Assembly: GCF_014646515.1 (NCBI RefSeq)
Contig: NZ_BMNK01000002.1
Span: forward strand, 143,964 to 207,963
Direction: 5' to 3'
DNA: 64,000 nt
Origin: Nonomuraea glycinis
GTDB taxonomy: Bacteria > Actinomycetota > Actinomycetes > Streptosporangiales > Streptosporangiaceae
The translations under genes and the position numbers were made by a program. Each line of letters starts with the position of its first letter. The first letter of the stretch is position 1. The notes under the pieces are model-generated. The model was given only the letters and a program-made list of their open reading frames with translations, was not told the DNA's origin and ran no database searches. Of this stretch, positions 1 to 9,207 are shown piece after piece.

Positions 1-1
1 C

Positions 2-259
2 CCGCTGCGGGGGCTGATGGCGAAGGAAATCCTCCCCTCGCGCGGCGACTTCGTCGGCCGCATGTGCGTGATCCGCACCGGCCTGGCGAGCCACGACTTC
101 GGCCAGGCCGAGGTCACCGCCGCCGACGGCTCCTCCGCCGTCGTCCAGGTCAGGACGACCGGTCAGGATCGCCTGGTCCGCGGCGACAACGCATTGATCT
201 TCGAATACGACGCAGACGGCGAGTTCTTCTGGGTCATGCCTTACGAAAGTGAGCACTGA
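2..259 (+). CDS. OB-fold membrane-associated protein, YqiJ/NfeD-like (5' end outside window)
   Basis: The reading frame is open to the window edge, so this is the C-terminal part of a longer protein; the ATG at 17 is internal. The visible ~85 residues form a short beta-rich domain ending FFWVMPYESEH, which fits the C-terminal OB fold of NfeD/YqiJ-type proteins. In known systems (E. coli yqiJ-yqiK, Bacillus yuaF-floT) such proteins are membrane partners of flotillins, with N-terminal membrane helices followed by a cytoplasmic OB domain. The stop codon overlaps the flotillin start by one base (TGATG), so the two are translationally coupled. The assignment rests on this context and on the fold-like pattern; the membrane part cannot be seen. 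Confidence 0.7.
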   Translation, partial: PLRGLMAKEILPSRGDFVGRMCVIRTGLASHDFGQAEVTAADGSSAVVQVRTTGQDRLVRGDNALIFEYDADGEFFWVMPYESEH

Positions 260-2355
260 TGGATGTCATCTCCACCGGCTTCGCGGTTTTCCTCGCTGTC
301 GTCCTTGTCGTCGTCATAGGTCTGCTCGTCGTCATCAGCCGGCTGTTCAGAAAGGTCGAACAGGGTAAAGCGCTGATCATTTCGAAGGTCAACAAGGTGG
401 ACGTGACGTTCACCGGCGCCATCGTTCTTCCCGTGGTGCACCGGGCCGAGACCATGGACATCTCGGTGAAGACCATCGAGATCGAGCGGACCGGCCGCGA
501 GGGCCTGATCTGCATGGACAACATCCGGGCCGACATCAAGATCACGTTCTTCGTCCGGGTGAACAAGACCGCCGAGGACGTCATCAAGGTCGCCCAGGCC
601 ATCGGCACCGTGCGGGCCAGCGACGAGTCGACGTTGCAGGAGCTGTTCAACGCCAAGTTCTCCGAGGCGCTCAAGACCGCCGGCAAGCAGCTCGACTTCG
701 TCGACCTCTACACCAAGCGCGACGAGTTCCGCGACGAGATCATCCGCCTCATCGGCACCGACCTCAACGGCTACAGCCTTGAGGACGCGGCCATCGACTA
801 CCTGGAGCAGACCGCGCTGACGTCGCTCGACAAGAGCAACATCCTCGACGCCCAGGGCATCCGCAAGATCACCGAGCTGACGGCGATCGAGCACGTGCGC
901 ACGAACGAGTTCCAGCGCACCGAGGAGAAGGAGATCACCCGCCAGAACGTGGACGCCCGCGAGGCCATCCTGGAGCTGGAGCGCCGCCAGGCCGACGCCG
1001 AGGCCAAGCAGAAGCGCGAGATCCAGACCGTACGGGCCCGCGAGGAGGCGGAGATCGCCCGCGTGCAGGCCGAGGAGCGGTTGCGGGCCATGGCGGCCAA
1101 CATCAAGACCGACGAGCAGCTCGGCGTACAGCAGGAGAACCGGGCCCGTGAGGTGGCCGTCGCGGAGAAGAACCGCGAGCGGGTGATCGCGATCGAGTCC
1201 GAGCGGATCGAGAAGGACCGCATGCTGGAGGTCATCGCCCGCGAGCGGGAGACCGAGCTGTCACGCATCTCCAAGGACAAGGAGGTCGAGACCGAGAAGC
1301 GGTCGATCGCCGAGGTCGTACGGGAGCGCATCGCGGTGGACAAGACGGTGGCCGAGCAGGAGGAGGCCATCAAGCGGCTGCGCGTGGTCGAGGAGGCCGA
1401 GCGCACCCGCCAGGCGGTGATCATCGCCGCCGAGGCCGAGGCGCAGGAGAACCTGGTCAAGGGCATCAAGGCGGCCGAGGCGGCCGAGGAGGCGTCGAAG
1501 TTCAAGGCCCGCGAGGAGCTGGTGCTCGCCGAGGCCAGGCAGCAGGCCGCCGAGCTGGACGCCAGGGCCAAGATCCGGCTGGCCGAGGGCGTACAGGCCG
1601 AGACCGCCGCGGCCGGGCTGGCCGAGGCGCAGGTCAAGGAGCGGGGCGCGGAGGCGATCGAGAAGGTCGGCCACGCGGAGGCGATGGCGCTGGGCGAGAA
1701 GCTCAAGGCCGAGGCCGAAGGCGCTCGGGCGATGGCCCTGGTCGAGGGCGACCGGCTCAAGGCGCAGGCCGAGGGCGAGCAGGCGATGGCCCTGGCCTCC
1801 GCCGCCGCGATCGGCGAGAAGCTCAAGGCCGAGGCCGAGGGTCTGACGGAGAAGGCGGCCGCGATGGCGGCGCTGGACGACGCCAGCAGGGCGCACGAGG
1901 AGTACCGGCTGCGCCTGGAGACCGACAAGGAAGTACGGCTCAAGCAGATCGACGTGTCCCGCCACGTGGCGGAGGCGCAGGCGAGCGTGCTGGCCGCCGG
2001 TCTGGCCAAGGCGAACATCGACATCGTCGGCGGCGACACGATGTTCTTCGACAAGGTGATCGGCTCGATCACCGCGGGCAAGGTGGTCGACGGGTTCGTC
2101 GAGCACTCCGACGTGGCCCGGTCCATGGCCGGCCCCTACCTGAACGGGTCCGCCAGTCTGATGCAGGACCTGGCCGGCGTGGTCAGCGGGGTCAGCACCG
2201 AGGACCTGAAGAACCTCACCGTGTCGGCGCTGCTCATGCGGCTCATCCAGCGGGGCGGGCCGGACTCCGGGCCGCTGGGCGAGCTGCTGGACACGGCCCG
2301 CCGCCTCGGCGTGGCGGACTCGTCGGTGACGGCGCTGGTCCCCGCGAAGGTCTGA
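259..2355 (+). CDS. flotillin-like SPFH/Band 7 protein (YqiK type)
   Basis: 698 residues. A single hydrophobic helix at about residues 5-28 anchors it to the membrane, followed by an SPFH/Band 7 domain (about 35-200). From about 215 to 580 there is a very long charged coiled coil rich in Ala-Glu repeats such as EKLKAEAEGARAMALVEGDR, the hallmark of flotillins. The C-terminal ~90 residues are globular. Flotillins oligomerise on the cytoplasmic face of the membrane and organise microdomains. The ATG overlaps the upstream OB-fold stop codon, and the next gene starts 4 nt after its stop, giving a tight three-gene operon. The family call is secure; the cellular role here is inferred. Confidence 0.92.
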   Translation: MDVISTGFAVFLAVVLVVVIGLLVVISRLFRKVEQGKALIISKVNKVDVTFTGAIVLPVVHRAETMDISVKTIEIERTGREGLICMDNIRADIKITFFVRVNKTAEDVIKVAQAIGTVRASDESTLQELFNAKFSEALKTAGKQLDFVDLYTKRDEFRDEIIRLIGTDLNGYSLEDAAIDYLEQTALTSLDKSNILDAQGIRKITELTAIEHVRTNEFQRTEEKEITRQNVDAREAILELERRQADAEAKQKREIQTVRAREEAEIARVQAEERLRAMAANIKTDEQLGVQQENRAREVAVAEKNRERVIAIESERIEKDRMLEVIARERETELSRISKDKEVETEKRSIAEVVRERIAVDKTVAEQEEAIKRLRVVEEAERTRQAVIIAAEAEAQENLVKGIKAAEAAEEASKFKAREELVLAEARQQAAELDARAKIRLAEGVQAETAAAGLAEAQVKERGAEAIEKVGHAEAMALGEKLKAEAEGARAMALVEGDRLKAQAEGEQAMALASAAAIGEKLKAEAEGLTEKAAAMAALDDASRAHEEYRLRLETDKEVRLKQIDVSRHVAEAQASVLAAGLAKANIDIVGGDTMFFDKVIGSITAGKVVDGFVEHSDVARSMAGPYLNGSASLMQDLAGVVSGVSTEDLKNLTVSALLMRLIQRGGPDSGPLGELLDTARRLGVADSSVTALVPAKV

Positions 2356-2359
2356 CAGC

Positions 2360-5300
2360 GTGACTGACACTGCTCAGGAAGGCACCACCAATCTTGAGGC
2401 CGGCACGTACGAGGTGCTCAGGAACCGGCTCGGCGCCCAGGCCAAGGCGCTGTCGAAGGCGGCCGAGGCCGTCAACGCGCAGCGCCTGACGGTGTTCGGC
2501 GGGGCCGAGCTGCGACTGCTGGGCACCGAGCGGATCCGTACGGAGAACAATTGCGTCCCCAGGGACATCGTCTCCGTGGGCGACGTCATGCTGTTCGGCT
2601 ACAACGTGTTCATCGGGCTCAAGCCGGAGACCGCAGTGACCGACGTGTTCGCCGTGCACCGCTTCACCCGGGAGGGCGACGCCTTCAGGTTCGATGCCGA
2701 GAAGCTGCCGGCCCTGGACGACCCGGCCTTCCGCAAGGACTTCTCCGAGCTCTACCGCTATTACAAGGAGACCAGCCTCGCCCAGCTCAGGCGGGTGGAG
2801 GGCAAGCTGCTGGCCGTCTTCCAGACGGGCCCGGCCGACCTCCGGGTCCTCCGCTGGACGGTCACCCCCACCGGGGTCATGAAATATCAGGACAGTCGGG
2901 GGGAGCGGGACCATGTCTTCCCGCCCTCCCACGACTTCGAGTGGACCCCCAGCAGTCGCGACGACCACGTCCTCGGCCGCCACCCGCACATCTCCATCGA
3001 GGACGAGGTGTTCGTCGAGACCGTCGGCGGCGACCTCACTATCAAGATCGAGAACAACACCGAGTCCGGCGCGGGCATCTACAGCGAGCCCGTCGCCGAG
3101 AAACTGCAGAGCCTGGCCGACGCCGACGTCGAGTACGCCCGCGTCGGGCCGCTCATCCTCATGCGGATCAGGCCGTACAAGGAGACCGAGTGGCGGCATC
3201 TGGTCTTCAACACCCGCACCAAGGCCGTGACCAGGCTCGACGGCATCGGGCAGGCCTGCCAGCGGTTGCCCGAGGACCAGGGGTTGATCTTCCCCGGCGG
3301 CTACTACCTGGCCACGGGGGTCAGCAAGACGTTCGACACCGACGTCAGCGACCTGGAGTTCGAGCGGATGGTCCGCTCGCCCAACGGCGAGGACGTGCTC
3401 TACGTCTTCCACGCCAGGGGTGACGGACGCTCGCTGCTGCTGCCGTACAACGTGATCAGAAAGGAGGTGGCCAACCCGATCGTCTGCCACGGGTTCTCGC
3501 TGTTCGACGACGGCACCATGGTGGTCTTCCGGGCCACCTCCGAGGAGCCGACGCGGGTGCACCCCATGCAGGTGTGGCAGACGCCGTACGTCTCCGACAC
3601 CTACGCCGCCGCGCAGCCGACCGGTACCGGGCCGCTAGAGCGCATCGGCAACGCCGAGCTGGTGCGCGGCATCTCCGACTGCCTGTCGGTGTCGCGCATG
3701 GTCGAGGAGATGGCACCGGGGGCGGCCACGTTCGAGGCGCTGATCGCCGCCTGCACGCGCACCTTCGACAGCTACCACTGGCTCGGTGAGCACGGCCTGC
3801 GCGGGCCGCTCGCCGACGTGCGCGCCACCGCCGAGCAGGTGCTCGACGAGTACGAGAGCGTGGCGCAGCTCACCCGCCAGGCCGCCGACACGCTGGAGGA
3901 GGCCGCCGAGGAGGTCGCCCAGCTGCTGCGCCGGTCCAAGGGCGACTCCCCCGCGACCGCCGACGCCTGGGTCACCCTGCTGGCCACCCTGCGCCGGGCC
4001 CAGGGGCATCTGGTGACGCTGCGCGAGGTCCGCTACCTCGACCTCGCCCGGCTGGACGAGCTGGCCGCCGCCCTGACCGAGGAGGTCACCTCGGCGGGCC
4101 GGCGGGCCATCGCGTTCCTGGAACGGCCCGACGCGTTCACCGGCTATCACGCGGCCGTGGAGGAGCTCGCCGCGCAGGCCGCCGCGATCGCCACCGTGGC
4201 CGAAGCGGTACCGGTCACCGAGCGGCTGACCACCCAGGCGGAAGGGCTGGACGTCGTCACCGAGGTGGTCGGCTCGCTGGACATCGCCGACGCGACCGTA
4301 CGCACCTCCATCCTGGGCCGTATCGCCGAGGTGCTGGGCGGCATCAACCGGGCGCGGGCGCTGCTGGACGGGCGTCGGCGCGAGCTGCTCGGCGCCGAGG
4401 GCAGGGCCGCGTTCGCGGCCGAGTTCGCGCTGCTCGGCCAGGCCATCACCGGCGCGATGGCCGTCGCCGACACGCCGGCCAGGTGCGACGAGCAGCTCGG
4501 CCGGCTGATGATCCAGGTGGAGAACCTGGAGTCGCGCTTCGGTGAGTTCGACGACTTCGCCGACCAGCTCAACGCCAAGCGCGACGACGTGTACGAGGCG
4601 TTCTCCGCCCGCAAGCAGGCCCAGCTCGACGCGCTCGCCCAGCGGGCCGACCGGCTGTTCACCTCCGCCGAACGCACCCTCGGCAGCATCACCAGGCGGC
4701 TGTCCACGCTGGGCTCGCTCGACGAGGTCAACACCTACTTCGCCACCGACCCCATGGTGGCCAAGCTCCGATCCGTCTCGGCCGAGCTGCGTGACCTGGG
4801 CGACGCCGTACGGGCCGAGGAGCTGGAGGGCAGGGTCAAGGCGGCGCAGCAGGAGGCCGGGCGTGCCCTGCGCGACCGCCTGGACCTGTTCACCGACGGC
4901 GGGGAGAGCATCCGGCTCGGCCGCCACCGCTTCGCCGTCAACACCCAGCCGATCGATCTGACGCTGGTCCCGCAGCGGGGTCCGGACGGCGACGGCGTGA
5001 CGATGAACTTCGCCATCACCGGCACCGACTACCGCTCCCCGGCCCCCGCCTCCTTCGCCGACACCCGCCCCTTCTGGGATCAACTGCTCGTCTCGGAGAG
5101 CGCCGAGGTCTACCGCGCGGAGCACCTGGCGGCCTCCCTCCTGGACACCGCCGTCCCCGGCCCCGACCTGCCCGATCTGGTACGGCAAGCCGCCCAGGAG
5201 CGCTACGACGAGGGCTACGAGCGCGGAGTCCACGACCATGACGCCGCCGCCATCCTGGACGTCCTGCTCCGGCTGCGGGCGGGCGCGGGCCTGCTGCGCT

Positions 5301-7198
5301 ACCCACCGGAGGCGCGGGCCGCGGCCCAGCTTTTCTGGACGTACGGCGTGCAGGAGGTTTCACGTAAAACATTCGCCACCCGGGCCGGGTCGCTCGGCCG
5401 GGCCCGGACCGTCTTCGGGGCCTCGCCCGCGCTCGCGGCGCTGGCCGGGGAGCTCGGCGGGCTGATCGACGCCTTCCTGGGCACCATCGGCCGGCGGGAC
5501 GCGGGCGGCGTGGCGGCGATCGCCGGGGAGTATCTCGTCGAGGAGCTCGCCGGTCAGCCCGACGGGTTCGTGACCAGCAAGGCCGCGCGGGAGCTGGTGA
5601 CGGGGTTCCAGCGGCAGCTCGGGCCGGTCAAGGTCAAGGAGTTCGAGGCGGACCTGAAGGCCGTCGCGCTGCCGGAGCGGGTGCAGCTCGCCCAGGCCTG
5701 GATCGGCGCCTTCGACCAGGGGCCCGAGCTGGCCGAGGCGATCGCGGTGCAGCTCTGCGACCTGCCCCGGTACGACTCCGGCGCGGCCGTCTCGGCGACC
5801 GTGGAGGGGCTGCTGGGCGCCCACCCGCGCATCGCGGACCGGAAGCTGGAGATCCGGCTGGACGAGATGCTGGCCCGGACCAGGCGGTTCGCGGCCGAGC
5901 GGGTGCCTGCCTACCGGGCCTACCAGAAGCGGCGCGGCGAGCTCGTCGCCGCCGAGCGGGCCAGGCTGCGGCTGGAGGAGTACCGGCCCAAGGTGATGAG
6001 CGCGTTCGTGCGCAACCGGCTGCTGGACGAGGTCTACCTGCCGCTGATCGGCGACAACCTGGCCAAGCAGCTCGGGGCCGCCGGTGACGGGAAGCGGACG
6101 GACCAGATGGGGCTGCTGCTGCTCATCTCGCCGCCCGGCTACGGCAAGACGACGCTGATGGAGTACGTGGCCAGCCGCCTGGGACTGATGTTCGTCAAGG
6201 TCAACGGGCCTTCGCTCGGGCACGGGGTGACGTCGCTGGACCCGGCGGAGGCGCCGAACGCCACGGCCAGGCAGGAGGTGGAGAAGATCTCCTTCGCGCT
6301 GGAGAGCGGCGGCAACACGCTGCTGTACCTCGACGACATCCAGCACACCTCGCCCGAGCTGCTGCAGAAGTTCATCTCGCTGTGTGACGCGCAGCGCCGC
6401 ATCGAGGGCGTCTGGAACGGGCGCACCCGCACCTACGACCTGCGCGGCAAGAGGTTCGCCGTGTGCATGGCGGGCAACCCGTACACCGAGTCGGGGCAGC
6501 GTTTCCGGATCCCCGACATGCTCGCCAACCGCGCCGACGTGTGGAACCTGGGGGACGTCCTGTCGGGCAGGGAGGAGCAGTTCGCGCTGAGCTATGTGGA
6601 CAACGCCCTCACCTCCAACCCGGTGCTCGCGCCGCTGTCGGCCCGCGACCGGTCCGACGTGGAGCTGCTGGTCCGCCTGGCCAAGGGCGACCAGGCCGTC
6701 CGGCCCGACCAGCTCCGCCACCCCTACTCGGGGCCCGAGCTGGAGCAGATCCTGAGCGTGCTGCGCAAGCTGGTGCGGGTGCAGGAGGTGGTGCTGGCCA
6801 ACAACCGGGCCTACATCGCCTCGGCCGCGCAGTCGGACGCCGCCCGCACCGAGCCGCCGTACCGGCTGCAGGGCTCCTACCGGAACATGAACAAGCTGGC
6901 CGAGCGCATCGTCCCCGCGATGAACGAGGCGGAGCTCGAAGCGATGATCGACGACCACTACCTGGGCGAGGCGCAGACCCTCACCACGGACGCCGAGGCG
7001 AACTTGCTCAAGCTCGCCGAGCTGCGCGGCCGCCTGACTCCCGAGCAGCGGGCTCGCTGGGCGGAGGTCAAGGCGGCCTACCTGCGGGACAAGGCGCTGG
7101 GCGGCGGCGAGGACGACCCGATGTCCCGCGCGGTCGGCGCCCTCGGGCTGCTGGCCGACCAGGTCCGCGAGGTCGGCTCGGCCATCAGGGAGTCATGA
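2360..7198 (+). CDS. giant AAA+ ATPase with coiled-coil middle (annotated in databases as 'DNA repair ATPase')
   Basis: 1612 residues from a GTG start. About 1-430 is a beta-rich region, 480-860 is helical/coiled coil, and a MoxR/dynein-like AAA+ module lies at about 1240-1480: Walker A PPGYGKTTLMEY near 1255, Walker B LLYLDDIQH near 1320, sensor 1 in MAGNPYTESG, and a candidate arginine finger in RIPDMLANRAD. The gene follows the flotillin by 4 nt. No transmembrane helix is evident, so it is probably recruited to the membrane by the flotillin/OB pair. The 'DNA repair' name is a database label; nothing in the sequence shows nuclease or DNA-binding motifs. A membrane-remodelling or stress role is inference from context. 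The last codons and stop are duplicated just downstream. Confidence 0.85.
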   Translation: MTDTAQEGTTNLEAGTYEVLRNRLGAQAKALSKAAEAVNAQRLTVFGGAELRLLGTERIRTENNCVPRDIVSVGDVMLFGYNVFIGLKPETAVTDVFAVHRFTREGDAFRFDAEKLPALDDPAFRKDFSELYRYYKETSLAQLRRVEGKLLAVFQTGPADLRVLRWTVTPTGVMKYQDSRGERDHVFPPSHDFEWTPSSRDDHVLGRHPHISIEDEVFVETVGGDLTIKIENNTESGAGIYSEPVAEKLQSLADADVEYARVGPLILMRIRPYKETEWRHLVFNTRTKAVTRLDGIGQACQRLPEDQGLIFPGGYYLATGVSKTFDTDVSDLEFERMVRSPNGEDVLYVFHARGDGRSLLLPYNVIRKEVANPIVCHGFSLFDDGTMVVFRATSEEPTRVHPMQVWQTPYVSDTYAAAQPTGTGPLERIGNAELVRGISDCLSVSRMVEEMAPGAATFEALIAACTRTFDSYHWLGEHGLRGPLADVRATAEQVLDEYESVAQLTRQAADTLEEAAEEVAQLLRRSKGDSPATADAWVTLLATLRRAQGHLVTLREVRYLDLARLDELAAALTEEVTSAGRRAIAFLERPDAFTGYHAAVEELAAQAAAIATVAEAVPVTERLTTQAEGLDVVTEVVGSLDIADATVRTSILGRIAEVLGGINRARALLDGRRRELLGAEGRAAFAAEFALLGQAITGAMAVADTPARCDEQLGRLMIQVENLESRFGEFDDFADQLNAKRDDVYEAFSARKQAQLDALAQRADRLFTSAERTLGSITRRLSTLGSLDEVNTYFATDPMVAKLRSVSAELRDLGDAVRAEELEGRVKAAQQEAGRALRDRLDLFTDGGESIRLGRHRFAVNTQPIDLTLVPQRGPDGDGVTMNFAITGTDYRSPAPASFADTRPFWDQLLVSESAEVYRAEHLAASLLDTAVPGPDLPDLVRQAAQERYDEGYERGVHDHDAAAILDVLLRLRAGAGLLRYPPEARAAAQLFWTYGVQEVSRKTFATRAGSLGRARTVFGASPALAALAGELGGLIDAFLGTIGRRDAGGVAAIAGEYLVEELAGQPDGFVTSKAARELVTGFQRQLGPVKVKEFEADLKAVALPERVQLAQAWIGAFDQGPELAEAIAVQLCDLPRYDSGAAVSATVEGLLGAHPRIADRKLEIRLDEMLARTRRFAAERVPAYRAYQKRRGELVAAERARLRLEEYRPKVMSAFVRNRLLDEVYLPLIGDNLAKQLGAAGDGKRTDQMGLLLLISPPGYGKTTLMEYVASRLGLMFVKVNGPSLGHGVTSLDPAEAPNATARQEVEKISFALESGGNTLLYLDDIQHTSPELLQKFISLCDAQRRIEGVWNGRTRTYDLRGKRFAVCMAGNPYTESGQRFRIPDMLANRADVWNLGDVLSGREEQFALSYVDNALTSNPVLAPLSARDRSDVELLVRLAKGDQAVRPDQLRHPYSGPELEQILSVLRKLVRVQEVVLANNRAYIASAAQSDAARTEPPYRLQGSYRNMNKLAERIVPAMNEAELEAMIDDHYLGEAQTLTTDAEANLLKLAELRGRLTPEQRARWAEVKAAYLRDKALGGGEDDPMSRAVGALGLLADQVREVGSAIRES

Positions 7199-7255
7199 CC
7201 GCGTCGTGATCCCTTGCCGCCAGGAGGTCATGACCGCGTCGCGATCCCTGGCCGC
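7192..7255 (+). repeat. 35-bp tandem duplication of the ATPase gene end
   Basis: The 29-nt stretch at 7192-7220, which contains the ATPase stop codon, recurs at 7227-7255 with two mismatches. The copied TGA (7231-7233) is in a different frame because the period, 35, is not a multiple of three. The remaining gap to the next gene (7256-7298) shows nothing recognisable. Confidence 0.85.
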
Positions 7256-7298
7256 TCGGTCGGCCTCGCGCCGGACGGCGGTGACGCCGCTGGAGGAG

Positions 7299-8174
7299 CT
7301 ATGCCGGTGCCGTACCGGCGGAGTCGGCCTGTGAGATGGCCCGCTCGCTCGCGGGCACCAGCGGCAGCCGGACGTCGGCGGTGGGGATCAGGCCCCGGGC
7401 GTGCAGGACGCCCTTGATGACCGTCGGGTTCGGCTCGGCGAACAGCGTGGCCGACAGCCGGGCGAGCCGGTGCCCCAGCGCCCTCGCGCGGGCGGCGTCC
7501 CCCGCCCGCCAGGCGTCGACCAGCTCGGCGAAGCGGTCGGTGGCCAGGTGCGCGGAGGCCAGAATGCCGCCCGACGCGCCGAGCGCGAGCAGCGGCGAGA
7601 TGACCGCGTCGTCCCCGCCCAGCACGTCGAAGTCGTCGGGCAGGTCGCCGAGCAGGTCGATGGCGTCCTGGTCGATCCCGCCGGCGGCGTACTTCACCCC
7701 GGCGATCATCGGGTGGCCGCCCAGGTGGCGCAGCGTCGCGGCGCTCACCGCCTGACCGGTCCGGTAGGGAATGTGGTAGATCACCAGGGGCACCGGCGTC
7801 TCCTCCGCCAGCGCCTCGAAGTGCGCGACGACGCCGCGCTCGCCGGGCCGCAGGAAGTACGGGACCGTCACCAGCGCGGCCGCGACCCCCTCGGGCAGCG
7901 CCTTCAGCGCCTCGGCCGTGGACCTGGTGTCGTTCCCGGTGAGGCCCACGGTCAGCGGCACGCCGCGGGTCCGGCAGACCCGCGCGCAGACGTCGATCAC
8001 CTGGGCGCGCTCCGCCGGGCTCAGCGCCGCGACCTCACCGGTCGTCCCCAGCGCCACCAGTCCGGACGCGCCCTGGTCGAGGACGTGGTCGGCGAGCTTC
8101 TCCACCGCGTCGGCGGCCACCTCGCCGGTGGCGGTGAACGGCGTGATCAGTGGTACATGGATTCCCGTCAGCAT
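7299..8174 (-). CDS. DapA-family lyase (dihydrodipicolinate synthase/N-acetylneuraminate lyase superfamily)
   Basis: 291 residues, the usual length of this (beta/alpha)8 class I aldolase family. GTTGE at 43-47, Tyr133 in IYHIPYRTG and the Schiff-base Lys161 in GVKYAAG are all present, so it should be active. The family condenses or cleaves pyruvate with an aldehyde, in lysine synthesis (DapA) or in sugar-acid breakdown. It is transcribed divergently from a LysR regulator and not with lysine genes, and ask-asd lie 28 kb away without dapA, so it may be a catabolic or secondary paralogue instead of the biosynthetic DapA. Substrate is uncertain. Confidence 0.85.
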   Translation of the reverse strand: MLTGIHVPLITPFTATGEVAADAVEKLADHVLDQGASGLVALGTTGEVAALSPAERAQVIDVCARVCRTRGVPLTVGLTGNDTRSTAEALKALPEGVAAALVTVPYFLRPGERGVVAHFEALAEETPVPLVIYHIPYRTGQAVSAATLRHLGGHPMIAGVKYAAGGIDQDAIDLLGDLPDDFDVLGGDDAVISPLLALGASGGILASAHLATDRFAELVDAWRAGDAARARALGHRLARLSATLFAEPNPTVIKGVLHARGLIPTADVRLPLVPASERAISQADSAGTAPA

Positions 8175-8234
8175 GTCTTCGAGCGTGCCCTGTCCGAACC
8201 CGTTAGGTCCAGCGAAGATTTCTGCGGTTCAGCG

Positions 8235-8240
8235 TAAGCT
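8235..8240 (+). promoter_or_regulatory. -10 box of leaderless LysR-gene promoter
   Basis: TAAGCT lies 6 nt upstream of the ATG at 8247 with no Shine-Dalgarno sequence, as expected for a leaderless mRNA. The 9-mer CGTAAGCTC that contains it recurs inside the start of the gene at 8259-8267, which could be an autoregulatory site. The 72-bp region is shared with the divergent DapA-like gene. Confidence 0.5.
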
Positions 8241-8246
8241 CACCTT

Positions 8247-9116
8247 ATGCTCGACCCTCGTAAGCTCCACCTCCTGCGCGAACTGTCCCGGCGCGGCACG
8301 ATCGCCGCCGTCGCCGAAGCCGTGGCGTTCACCCCGTCGGCGGTCTCCCAGCAGCTCAGCGCGCTGGAGAAGGAGGCGGGCGTGCCGCTGCTGGAGCGCA
8401 CCGGCCGCACCGTCGCCCTCACCCCCGCCGGTCACCTGCTGGTGGAGCACGCGCAGGCCGTACTGGAGCAGCTCGAACGCGCCTCCGCCGCGCTCGCCGG
8501 CGTCCGCGGCGGCCTGTCGGGCCCGCTGCGGGTCGGCGCGTTCCCGACGGCGGCCCGCGTCCTGCTGCCTCCGGCGCTCGCCGACCTGACCCGCGCCCAC
8601 CCCGGCCTGGTCCCGATGCTCTCCGAGATCGACCCTGCCGACGTCTCGGCCGCCCTGGGCGCGGGCGAGCTGGACGTGGCACTGGTCCACGAGTACGACT
8701 TCGTGCCGCCGGTCACCGACCCGTCGCTGGAGACCGAGCCGCTCTTCAGCGAGCCGATCTATCTGACGAACCGCCCCTCGATCGCCGCGGCGGCCGCCGA
8801 CCCGTGGATCGCCGCCAAACCGGGCACCCTCTGCTACACCATGACGATCAGAGCCTGCCAGGCGGCCGGCTTCGACCCGCTCGTCCGCCACCACCTCGAC
8901 GACTTCGACACCGTCCTCGCCTTCGCCGCCGCCGGCCACGGCATCGCCCTGGTGCCCCGCCTCGCCGCCCTCGCCCCGCCCCCCGAGGTCCGCCTCACCC
9001 GCCTCCCCCTGAGCCGCCGCACCCTGGCGGCCTTCAGACGCGGGTACGAGGAGCACCCGGCGATCAGGGCGGCCGTGGCCGCGTTCCGGTCGGCGAGCAC
9101 GCTGCTGCCGGTTTAG
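8247..9116 (+). CDS. LysR-family transcriptional regulator
   Basis: 289 residues. The N-terminal winged helix-turn-helix begins LDPRKLHLLRELSRRGTI and contains SAVSQQLSALEKEAG; residues from about 90 on form the LysR substrate-binding domain. It is divergent from the DapA-like lyase with 72 bp between starts, the classic arrangement in which a LysR protein controls its neighbour, here probably in response to the lyase substrate. A short near-palindrome lies just beyond the stop codon. Confidence 0.92.
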   Translation: MLDPRKLHLLRELSRRGTIAAVAEAVAFTPSAVSQQLSALEKEAGVPLLERTGRTVALTPAGHLLVEHAQAVLEQLERASAALAGVRGGLSGPLRVGAFPTAARVLLPPALADLTRAHPGLVPMLSEIDPADVSAALGAGELDVALVHEYDFVPPVTDPSLETEPLFSEPIYLTNRPSIAAAAADPWIAAKPGTLCYTMTIRACQAAGFDPLVRHHLDDFDTVLAFAAAGHGIALVPRLAALAPPPEVRLTRLPLSRRTLAAFRRGYEEHPAIRAAVAAFRSASTLLPV

Positions 9117-9124
9117 TCGGATCG

Positions 9125-9153
9125 ATCTAAGTAAGATGGAGTCTTACTTAGAT
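9125..9153. repeat. AT-rich inverted repeat, operator-like
   Basis: Perfect 12-bp arms ATCTAAGTAAGA (9125-9136) and TCTTACTTAGAT (9142-9153) are separated by 5 nt. The arms are AT-rich in a ~70% GC region and lack a T-tract, so this looks like a MarR/PadR-type operator more than a terminator. No intact regulator follows; it may be left over from a gene whose remains lie at 9160-9270. Confidence 0.6.
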
Positions 9154-9207
9154 GAGATCGACCATGGAGGTGGCATGCGCACGTCACCGGCCGTGCCGAC
9201 GATCTGA

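Noticed and set aside
5360..6958. 532-codon minus-strand frame inside the giant ATPase gene
   Set aside because: Antisense to the AAA+ domain; no recognisable motifs and shadow-like composition.
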